Shown piece after piece: positions 58,823 to 64,000 of a DNA stretch of 64,000 nt. Location of the stretch: contig NZ_SOHM01000007.1 in the NCBI RefSeq assembly GCF_004403945.1, forward strand, positions 124,001-188,000. Direction: 5' to 3'. The notes below the pieces were generated by a model, which had not been told where the DNA came from, did not search any database, and saw only the letters and a list, made by a program, of their open reading frames with translations. The position numbers and the translations under genes were made by a program. Source of the stretch: Cryobacterium lactosi (GTDB lineage: Bacteria; Actinomycetota; Actinomycetes; Actinomycetales; Microbacteriaceae). Every line of letters starts with the position of its first letter. Positions within the stretch are counted from its first letter, which is position 1.

Positions 58823-59260
58823 TCAGGCCAGACGCACGATGTGGTCAAGGGCCAGTCGGTAGGAGTCGAAGCCAAATCCGGCGATCACCCCGGTCGCGAC
58901 GGCGCTGACGACGCTGGTGTGGCGGAAGGTCTCCCTGGCGTGCGGGTTGGAGATGTGCACCTCGATGAGCGGGATCCCGGCCTTGGTGACCAGGGCTGCG
59001 GCGTCGCGCAGCGCGTAGCTGTAATGCGTGAACGCGGCCGGGTTGAGCACCACCGGCGTGTTCGTATCCACGGCCTCGTAGAGCCAGTGGATGAGCTCCG
59101 CTTCGTCGTCGGTCTGACGCAGGTCGACGGTGACGTCCTCCGGAGCGGCATCGGTGAGCAGCACCCGCAGGTCGTCGAGGTCGGCCGAGCCGTAAACGTC
59201 GGGCTCCCGGCTGCCGAGGCGTCCGAGGTTCGGGCCGTTCAGAACGAGGACTGTGCGCAT
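58823..59260 (-). CDS. aroQ: 3-dehydroquinate dehydratase, type II
   Basis: Third step of the shikimate pathway. The 145-residue dodecamer-forming type II enzyme has the flexible lid GPNLGRLGSREPDVYG with catalytic Arg and Tyr, NPAAFTHYSYALRDA, the catalytic His in EVHISNPHARE and the C-terminal GVIAGFG. The ATG at 59258-59260 is six bases after TAGGCT, with no ribosome binding site. AroB, normally next to it, lies 4.6 kb away at the right edge behind the aldehyde dehydrogenase module. Confidence 0.97.
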   Translation of the reverse strand: MRTVLVLNGPNLGRLGSREPDVYGSADLDDLRVLLTDAAPEDVTVDLRQTDDEAELIHWLYEAVDTNTPVVLNPAAFTHYSYALRDAAALVTKAGIPLIEVHISNPHARETFRHTSVVSAVATGVIAGFGFDSYRLALDHIVRLA

Positions 59261-59266
59261 GCACCC

Positions 59267-59272
59267 AGCCTA
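59267..59272 (-). promoter_or_regulatory. Leaderless-type -10 element, aroQ
   Basis: TAGGCT, then GGGTGC, then the aroQ ATG. It lies in the 35-base gap after DUF779 and would let aroQ be expressed independently of the inserted module. Confidence 0.5.
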
Positions 59273-59295
59273 GGCCCGGCCGGACCGCGGCCCCG

Positions 59296-59742
59296 TCAGG
59301 CGCTGAACGACTCCATCAGCTCCGAGCGGATGATGAACCGCACCCCGCGCGGAGCCTCAGCCGAGAAGCCGCCGCCGCGGCCCTTGACGGTGTCGATGAG
59401 CAGGGCGGTGTGGCTCCAGTACTCGAACTGTTCGGCCGAGATCCAGAAGTCGATCACCTGTTCCGGCTCCCCCGTCGGCGCGATGTCGAGCCGCCCGAGC
59501 AGCACGTCCTGGTCCGACGTGATGAACTCGCCGGCCGGAAAGCACATCGGCGAGCTCCCGTCGCAACAGCCACCGGACTGGTGGAACATCAGCGGGCCGT
59601 GCTCCTCCCAGAGGCTCCGCAACAGCTCGACGGTGGCGAGGGTCAGGGCGACGCGCGAGCGGGTCTCCCCCGGGATGGTGATGGTTGCCTCGACCGCGGC
59701 CGTGACGGGAACGTCCGGCGGCGGGGTAGAGAGATCGGTCAT
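59296..59742 (-). CDS. DUF779 protein linked to aldehyde dehydrogenase
   Basis: A 148-residue DUF779 protein. The conserved SGGCCDGSSPMCFP (residues 57-69) has three cysteines (59, 60, 67) able to bind metal or form a redox site; IDFWISAEQFEYWSHTALLIDTV follows. The family almost always sits beside an NAD-dependent aldehyde dehydrogenase, and its role is unknown. The ATG at 59740-59742 has GGAGGAA just upstream; a longer in-frame reading runs into the intergenic hairpin and is rejected. It is cotranscribed with or downstream of the dehydrogenase, separated by 114 bases with a very stable hairpin. Confidence 0.92.
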   Translation of the reverse strand: MTDLSTPPPDVPVTAAVEATITIPGETRSRVALTLATVELLRSLWEEHGPLMFHQSGGCCDGSSPMCFPAGEFITSDQDVLLGRLDIAPTGEPEQVIDFWISAEQFEYWSHTALLIDTVKGRGGGFSAEAPRGVRFIIRSELMESFSA

Positions 59743-59804
59743 GGTTCCTCCAGCGGGAACGGATGCAACGTGATGGACGTGCACGTGCGGCAGGTCCGGA
59801 GGTG

Positions 59805-59847
59805 GTGCCGGCCGGGGCGGCTTTCGGGTTGCCGCCCCGGCCGGCAC
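59805..59847 (-). terminator. 17-bp perfect hairpin after aldehyde dehydrogenase
   Basis: GTGCCGGCCGGGGCGGC (59805-59821) is fully complementary to GCCGCCCCGGCCGGCAC (59831-59847), with a 9-base loop. It begins nine bases past the dehydrogenase stop codon and 62 bases before DUF779. It lacks a T-tract. It may terminate part of the transcripts or protect the upstream mRNA. Confidence 0.7.
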
Positions 59848-59856
59848 TGTCTGGTG

Positions 59857-61380
59857 CTAGAAGAAGCCCAGTGCGTCTTCGGAGTACGACACCAACATGT
59901 TCTTCGTCTGCTGGTAGTGCCCCAGGGCGAGCTTGTTGTTCTCGCGACCGATGCCGGAGCTCTTGTAACCGCCGAAAGCGGCCCCGGCCGGGTAGTTGTG
60001 GTAGTTGTTCACCCAGACCCGGCCGGCGTGCAGGTCTCGACCTGCCCGGTAGGCGATGTTGCCGTTGCGCGACCAGACCCCGGCGCCCAGACCGTACAGG
60101 GTGTCGTTGGCGATGGAGATCGCGTCGTCGTAGTCCTCGAAGCTGGTGACGGCCACGACGGGCCCGAAAATCTCCTCCTGGAAGATGCGCATCTTGTTCT
60201 GGCCCTCGAAGATCGTCGGCTGCACGTAGTAACCGCCGGCCAGGTCGCCGCCCAGATCGAGCTGTTCACCACCGAGCAGAAGCTTGGCGCCCTCCTTCTT
60301 GCCGATGTCGATATAGGACAGGATCTTCTCGAGCTGGTCGTTGCTGGCCTGCGCACCCACCTGGGTGTCGGTGTCCAGCGGGTTGCCCTGCTTGGCCAGC
60401 TTGGTGCGTTCGATCGCGCCGCCGAGGAAGCTGTCGTAGATGGGCTTGTGCAACAGCGCCCGGCTGGGGCAGGTGCACACCTCGCCCTGGTTGAACGCGA
60501 ACAGTACGAAGCCCTCCTGGGCCTTGTCGTAGTAGCTGTCGTCCTTCTGCGCCACGTCGTCGAAGAAGATGTTGGCGCTCTTGCCGCCCAGCTCCACCGT
60601 CGACGGGATGATGTTGGCGCTGGCGTACTGCAGGATCAGCCGCCCGGTGGTGGTCTCACCCGTGAAGGCGATCTTGCGGATCCTGTTCGAGGAGGCCAGC
60701 GGCTTGCCTGCCTCGATCCCGAAACCGTTCACGATGTTGAGCACGCCCGGGGGCAGGATGTCGCCGATCAGCTCGATCAACACCAGGATCGACGCCGGCG
60801 TCTGCTCGGCGGGTTTCAGCACGACGGCGTTCCCGGCGGCGAGGGCCGGCGCGAGCTTCCAGACCGCCATCAGGATCGGGAAGTTCCACGGGATGATCTG
60901 GCCGACCACGCCCAGGGGTTCGTGGAACTGGTAGGAGACGGTGTCATTGTCGAGTTCGGCGTGGTCACCGTCCTGCGCGCGGATGGCGGCGGCGAAGTAC
61001 CTGAAGTGGTCCGCGGCCAGCGGCAGGTCGGCGTTCAACGGCTCACGGATCGGCTTGCCGTTGTCCCAGCTCTCGGCCACCGCGAGAAGTTCCAGGTTGG
61101 CGTCGATGACATCCGCCATCTTGTTGAGCACGGCGGCGCGTTGGGTGGCCGTGGTCTTGCCCCAGGCCGGGGCAGCCTTGTGAGCGGCGTCGAGGGCCAG
61201 GTCGATGTCCTCGTGAGTGCTGCGGGCGACCTCCGTGAACGGTTTGCCGTTGACCGGGGAGATGTCTTCGAAGTACTGGCCCTTCACCGGCGGCACCCAT
61301 TCGCCTCCGATCCAGTTTTCGTAGCGGGACTTGAAGGTGACTTTGGCGCCCGGTGTGCCCGGGGCGGCGTAAACGGTCAT
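59857..61380 (-). CDS. NAD-dependent aldehyde dehydrogenase (ExaC/AldA-like)
   Basis: Oxidises an aliphatic aldehyde (acetaldehyde is the usual substrate of this DUF779-linked group) to the acid. The 507-residue protein has the NAD-fold sequence [34 protein letters not shown], the general-base Glu in [12 protein letters not shown] and the nucleophile Cys302 in [15 protein letters not shown]. The ATG at 61378-61380 has AAGGAG four bases before it, and overlaps the stop codon of an 18-codon upstream ORF. A longer in-frame reading with no start context is rejected. It is divergent from a membrane protein gene and next to a GAF regulator. Confidence 0.95.
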   Translation of the reverse strand: MTVYAAPGTPGAKVTFKSRYENWIGGEWVPPVKGQYFEDISPVNGKPFTEVARSTHEDIDLALDAAHKAAPAWGKTTATQRAAVLNKMADVIDANLELLAVAESWDNGKPIREPLNADLPLAADHFRYFAAAIRAQDGDHAELDNDTVSYQFHEPLGVVGQIIPWNFPILMAVWKLAPALAAGNAVVLKPAEQTPASILVLIELIGDILPPGVLNIVNGFGIEAGKPLASSNRIRKIAFTGETTTGRLILQYASANIIPSTVELGGKSANIFFDDVAQKDDSYYDKAQEGFVLFAFNQGEVCTCPSRALLHKPIYDSFLGGAIERTKLAKQGNPLDTDTQVGAQASNDQLEKILSYIDIGKKEGAKLLLGGEQLDLGGDLAGGYYVQPTIFEGQNKMRIFQEEIFGPVVAVTSFEDYDDAISIANDTLYGLGAGVWSRNGNIAYRAGRDLHAGRVWVNNYHNYPAGAAFGGYKSSGIGRENNKLALGHYQQTKNMLVSYSEDALGFF

Positions 61381-61433
61381 TTCGCTCCTTGTTCGACGAC
61401 TCTGTCGATGGCGTCCGCGGTCTCGCGGTCCAT
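61377..61433 (-). CDS. Putative 18-codon upstream ORF coupled to aldehyde dehydrogenase
   Basis: An ATG at 61431-61433 lies exactly six bases after a TAGGCT box and opens a frame reading [18 protein letters not shown]. Its TGA (61377-61379) overlaps the dehydrogenase ATG as ATGA, and the dehydrogenase ribosome binding site AAGGAG lies inside it. The arrangement matches translational coupling from a leaderless start. Whether it is translated is not known; an alternative is simply a 50-base leader. Confidence 0.4.
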   Translation of the reverse strand: MDRETADAIDRVVEQGAK

Positions 61434-61439
61434 GCAGTG

Positions 61440-61445
61440 AGCCTA
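61440..61445 (-). promoter_or_regulatory. -10 element of the aldehyde dehydrogenase operon
   Basis: TAGGCT on the minus strand, six bases before the upstream-ORF ATG and 60 bases before the dehydrogenase ATG. A direct repeat GTTGCG (61457-61462 and 61467-61472, ten bases apart) lies just upstream where an activator could bind. Confidence 0.45.
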
Positions 61446-61496
61446 CGAAAACCGAGGTTGCGAAACGTTGCGGTGGGCCCGGGGCTTCGTGGGGCC

Positions 61497-61540
61497 GGGC
61501 GAGGCGCGGGCGAGGCGCGGGCGAGGCGTGGGCGAGGTCA
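61497..61540. repeat. Four tandem 11-bp repeats in a divergent promoter region
   Basis: Unit GGGCGAGGCGC repeated as 61497-61507, 61508-61518, 61519-61529 (last base T) and 61530-61540 (diverging at the end). It lies between the dehydrogenase promoter and the divergent membrane-protein gene. The 11-base period is close to one DNA helical turn. Confidence 0.85.
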
Positions 61541-61596
61541 TCCTCCGGTTTGGCCCTGTCACTCTCTGGGCGGATGCCCGCACGGGCCGGCCTCTC

Positions 61597-61602
61597 TAGC
61601 GT
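61597..61602 (+). promoter_or_regulatory. Leaderless-type -10 element, membrane protein gene
   Basis: TAGCGT, then seven bases, then the ATG at 61610. Confidence 0.35.
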
Positions 61603-61609
61603 TGGTGAG

Positions 61610-62296
61610 ATGGAAACCCTGCAGAGCACCCGCACCACCGAGCCGGCAACCGAGCCGACGGCCCTCCGCAGCGGGTGGTGGCACGCCGAGACCCGCCGGT
61701 CTGCCCTCTGGGCGATACTGGTGGCTCTCGCCGGCGCGGTGCTGATCGGCGGGCTGACCAGTTTCGCGCAGCAGTACCTGCCGCCCTGGATTCACTCGCT
61801 CAGCAACTCAGTGGGCGGCTGGACGATGTTCAGTTTCCTGATCGTCTGGCTCGGCCGGGCCCGGCCGCTTCTCGCCGCGGTCCTGGGCGTGGTGGTGTTC
61901 CAACTGCTCGTCGAGTCGTACAGCGTGGTCACCGAGTGGCGAGGCTTCGACGACGGAGATCCGTTCACCTCCATCTGGACCGTTGTGGGCCTGGCCGCTG
62001 GTCCTCTTCTCGGCGTCACCGCCGGTCTGGTGCGGTACGCCCCGCCGTTGTGGCGGGCCCTGGCGGTCACCCCCTTGTGCGCTGTGCTTCTGGGTGAGGG
62101 TATTTGGGCCCTCAACACCATCGCGGACACCACCAGCCCGGTGTACTGGTCGCTGGAGATCGTGATGTCGGGCGTCTTCCTCGTGGCGGCGATCATCCAC
62201 TCCCGGTTGGCGCCCCGGTCCATATCGCTGGTGGTCTGCGTGTGGCTGACGGGCACTCTCGCTTTTGTGGCGGTCTGCCTGTTCGTCCTGAACTGA
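61610..62296 (+). CDS. Unknown integral membrane protein
   Basis: A 228-residue protein with a hydrophilic N-terminus of about 30 residues and six likely transmembrane helices. The segment [20 protein letters not shown] followed by a Gly-Gly-Trp-Thr reminds me of the DUF6518 family, but I cannot confirm it. No catalytic motif is visible. I start at the ATG 61610-61612 because TAGCGT lies seven bases upstream; an in-frame ATG 20 codons earlier falls before that box. It is divergent from the aldehyde dehydrogenase and converges on the GAF regulator with only 15 bases between stop codons. Confidence 0.75.
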   Translation: METLQSTRTTEPATEPTALRSGWWHAETRRSALWAILVALAGAVLIGGLTSFAQQYLPPWIHSLSNSVGGWTMFSFLIVWLGRARPLLAAVLGVVVFQLLVESYSVVTEWRGFDDGDPFTSIWTVVGLAAGPLLGVTAGLVRYAPPLWRALAVTPLCAVLLGEGIWALNTIADTTSPVYWSLEIVMSGVFLVAAIIHSRLAPRSISLVVCVWLTGTLAFVAVCLFVLN

Positions 62297-62311
62297 CGTT
62301 GACCCGGTCGG

Positions 62312-63742
62312 TTACGCGCCCAGCTCCGCCTCGATGCGCGCCAGGCTCGCCACCACGGCGGCCCGCTGGGGCGAACGGGCCGGCAAGAGTTCCAGACAGG
62401 CTCGCCACACCTCGCTGTCCCAGGTGGCCTCCTCGGTGCGGGCGAAGTCGAGCAACACCTCCACTGACGCGTCGCTGAGCAGGGTCTGGCGAAGGCGGGC
62501 GCTCACCTCCGCACGGATCTCCACGACACCGGGCGCTGTCGAACCCGGCAACACGCATCCCCGATACGCGGCCAGGGCCATCCTGTGGGCACCGCGGCCG
62601 AGCAGGCGAAGTACCCGGCCGGCATCCGTGTCGACGCTGGTCTCCAGCCGGTACGGGCGGGAGCCGATCCGGAGCTGCGGATGACTGAGCGTGAGCACCC
62701 GGCGCAGCCGCACCAGCTCGGCGCGCAGGTTCTCCACGGCGTGCGCGGGTTCGTCGCTGAGCAGTCCGGCGAGCCGCTCGGCGGACAGGCCCTGCCGGTG
62801 CCAGGCGAGCAGCAGCAGGATCTCGGCGTGCCGGGGACTGAGATCAACGCTCTGCCGGGTGCCGGGTATCGGCGCGCCGAAACCACCGGGAGTTCCGGCC
62901 GGTGGCGCCCCCTGCAGGGCGCCGTGTTCGGTGCCGAGCACGCTCAGCAGGATCCCGGGTGCAGTGAACCCCGACGGCCTGGCCGATGGCGCCCGCGGTG
63001 CGCTCAGGCTCTGGATGCGCAGCTCCGCTTCGAGCGCGGCGACGGCCGCCTCCACGAGCGGGAGCGTCTGCGGCGCCACGGCGGCGTCTCCCCCGGTGAT
63101 GTCGATGACGCCAAGCACCGCCCCGGTGACCGGGTCGTGGATAGGCACTGCGGTGCAACTGAACGGGTGCGCGAGTTGACTGAAATGCTCGGCGCGTTGA
63201 ATCTGGATGCCATGGTCGAGCGCCAGAGCGGTGCCGGGCGCGCTCGTGCCGACCCTGGCCTCCGACCAGTCCGCGCCGACGACGAAGTGCATCTCCTCTG
63301 CCCTGGTGCGCACTGAGCTGTCACCGTCGATCCACAGCAACCGACCGGACTCGTCGGCCACGGCAACGATCAAGCCGAATTCGGCCGCGTGCCGTACCAG
63401 AAGGGTGTTGATCACCGGCAGCACGGCGGCCAGCGGATTGCTGGCGCGCAACCCGTCGAGCTCGTCGGCGCTCAGCGTCGGCGCGGCCTGCGCCGTCAAC
63501 GGGTCCAGCCGAAGCGTGATCGAGCGTTGCCAGGATTCCCGCACCAGACGGCGCACCCCGGCCTGAACGGCACCGGAGCCCAAGTCGGTCCGGTCCCCGA
63601 TGACGGCCTCATGCAGGCGTTCCTGCCGGGAGAACCGGCGGAGGGATGAGTCGAGTGAGTCTGCGCTCGACGGGCTTACCGTCCACGGACTCGCTGTCCG
63701 CGGGCTTACTGTCCGCGGGCTTACTGGCGACTGGCTGCTCAC
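62312..63742 (-). CDS. GAF-domain transcriptional regulator (AcoR-like N-terminus)
   Basis: A 476-residue regulator. Residues 5-26 are a repeated linker (VSPRT, VSPRT, ASPWT, VSPSS). Residues 62-75 hold the VRRLVRESWQRS motif typical of AcoR-type sensors, followed by a GAF domain (about 105-225) that would bind a small effector. The C-terminal part (about 300-370, VDLSPRHAEILLLLAWHRQGLSAERLAGLL) looks like a winged helix; no sigma-54 AAA domain is present. Such proteins commonly neighbour aldehyde or alcohol dehydrogenases and activate them. I start at the GTG 63740-63742, four bases after GGAGG; an upstream ATG lies inside the probable -10 box. Confidence 0.82.
   Translation of the reverse strand: MSSQSPVSPRTVSPRTASPWTVSPSSADSLDSSLRRFSRQERLHEAVIGDRTDLGSGAVQAGVRRLVRESWQRSITLRLDPLTAQAAPTLSADELDGLRASNPLAAVLPVINTLLVRHAAEFGLIVAVADESGRLLWIDGDSSVRTRAEEMHFVVGADWSEARVGTSAPGTALALDHGIQIQRAEHFSQLAHPFSCTAVPIHDPVTGAVLGVIDITGGDAAVAPQTLPLVEAAVAALEAELRIQSLSAPRAPSARPSGFTAPGILLSVLGTEHGALQGAPPAGTPGGFGAPIPGTRQSVDLSPRHAEILLLLAWHRQGLSAERLAGLLSDEPAHAVENLRAELVRLRRVLTLSHPQLRIGSRPYRLETSVDTDAGRVLRLLGRGAHRMALAAYRGCVLPGSTAPGVVEIRAEVSARLRQTLLSDASVEVLLDFARTEEATWDSEVWRACLELLPARSPQRAAVVASLARIEAELGA
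63671..63730. repeat. Four 15-bp tandem repeats inside the GAF regulator gene
   Basis: Units at 63671-63685, 63686-63700, 63701-63715 and 63716-63730, consensus CGGGCTTACTGTCCG on the plus strand, the second unit most diverged. They encode five-residue repeats of the form VSPRT near the N-terminus. Confidence 0.85.
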
Positions 63743-63800
63743 AACACCTCCGATCAACGCTGGTCGTAGGCGACCTGCGTCACGGCTGGTCGGGTGCTTC

Positions 63801-63806
63801 ATTCTA
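63801..63806 (-). promoter_or_regulatory. Candidate -10 element of the GAF regulator gene
   Basis: TAGAAT on the minus strand about 60 bases before the chosen GTG. It includes the first two bases of an in-frame ATG (63800-63802), which therefore is unlikely to be the start. Confidence 0.4.
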
Positions 63807-63863
63807 GGCACAGTCAGCCAGAAAAGGTGCCGAAGGAGACCTGCCGGTCGGTGTCGAACCCGG

Positions 63864-64000
63864 TTAGGCGCCGATCTCCTGGTACGCGGCGAACAGGAGC
63901 GACGCATCCGGGCCCTCGAGCACAGTTGGCTTGCCGATGTCGTCCAGCACGATGAAGCGCAGCATGCCGCTGCGGGTCTTCTTGTCGCGCTGCATGGTGG
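63864..64000 (-). CDS. aroB: 3-dehydroquinate synthase, C-terminal end
   Basis: The last 45 codons of a gene entering from the right edge. The translated end contains [20 protein letters not shown] and finishes [11 protein letters not shown], the usual AroB C-terminus in actinobacteria (a DKKxRxGxLRFVVL pattern). AroB closes the ring of DAHP to 3-dehydroquinate, the substrate of the AroQ enzyme encoded at 58.8-59.3 kb. The gap to the GAF regulator is 121 bases. Confidence 0.9.
   Translation of the reverse strand, partial: TMQRDKKTRSGMLRFIVLDDIGKPTVLEGPDASLLFAAYQEIGA

Noticed and set aside
63743..63802. ATG at 63800-63802 as start of the GAF regulator.
   Set aside because: It is part of the TAGAAT box and has no ribosome binding site; the GTG at 63740-63742 with GGAGG upstream fits better.

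Overview
This is a high-G+C actinobacterial chromosome segment, most likely from Microbacteriaceae (a Cryobacterium/Leifsonia-like organism). The evidence is the gene order (gap-sodA-whiA-rapZ-uvrC; polA-rpsA-coaE-uvrB-uvrA; trp-his cluster; pyr-car-gmk-rpoZ-coaBC-metK-priA-fmt-rsmB-rpe; aroB-aroQ-efp-nusB), a PdtaR-type ANTAR regulator, type II dehydroquinase, a mycobacterial-type OMP decarboxylase and an mIHF domain. Nearly all genes lie on the minus strand, so they are read from right to left. It is core chromosome: no insertion sequence, prophage, integrase or CRISPR array was seen.

Layout from left to right. 1-3.5 kb: 3' part missing of gap, then sodA, whiA, rapZ. 3.5-11.2 kb: the excision-repair genes uvrC, uvrA, uvrB, then coaE. 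11.3-17.9 kb: rpsA, a DUF885 peptidase-like gene, polA and a plus-strand hotdog thioesterase. 17.9-20.4 kb: the ANTAR response regulator, tRNA-Leu(CAA) and pyk. 20.4-27.6 kb: glutamate synthase gltD/gltB and lgt. 27.7-35.3 kb: a tightly overlapping his-trp operon (hisE-hisG-hisF-hisI-trpE-membrane protein-HGxxPAAW protein-trpC-trpB-trpA). 35.3-43.3 kb: rpe, rsmB, fmt, priA, metK, coaBC, rpoZ. 43.5-53.2 kb: the pyrimidine operon pyrR-pyrB-pyrC-PH-like gene-carA-carB-pyrF, running into an mIHF-guanylate kinase fusion. 53.3-57.6 kb: an accessory island (DUF222/HNH protein, an unrecognised 425-residue protein, a DUF4190-DsbA membrane oxidoreductase). 57.7-59.3 kb: nusB, efp, aroQ. 59.3-63.8 kb: an aldehyde dehydrogenase/DUF779/GAF-regulator module lodged between aroQ and aroB, whose 3' end closes the window.

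The less ordinary signals are these. A TAnnnT box placed 6-7 bases before an ATG or GTG without a Shine-Dalgarno sequence recurs at eleven genes, indicating many leaderless transcripts. mIHF and guanylate kinase are fused in one reading frame. yvcK is missing between rapZ and whiA. A PyrR-binding hairpin sits directly against the pyrR ribosome binding site. The aldehyde dehydrogenase gene has an 18-codon apparently leaderless upstream ORF that overlaps its start codon, an 11-bp x 4 repeat array in its divergent promoter region, and a 17-bp perfect hairpin just after its stop. Coordinates and motifs were read by eye; family assignments come from recognised motifs and synteny, not from database searches.
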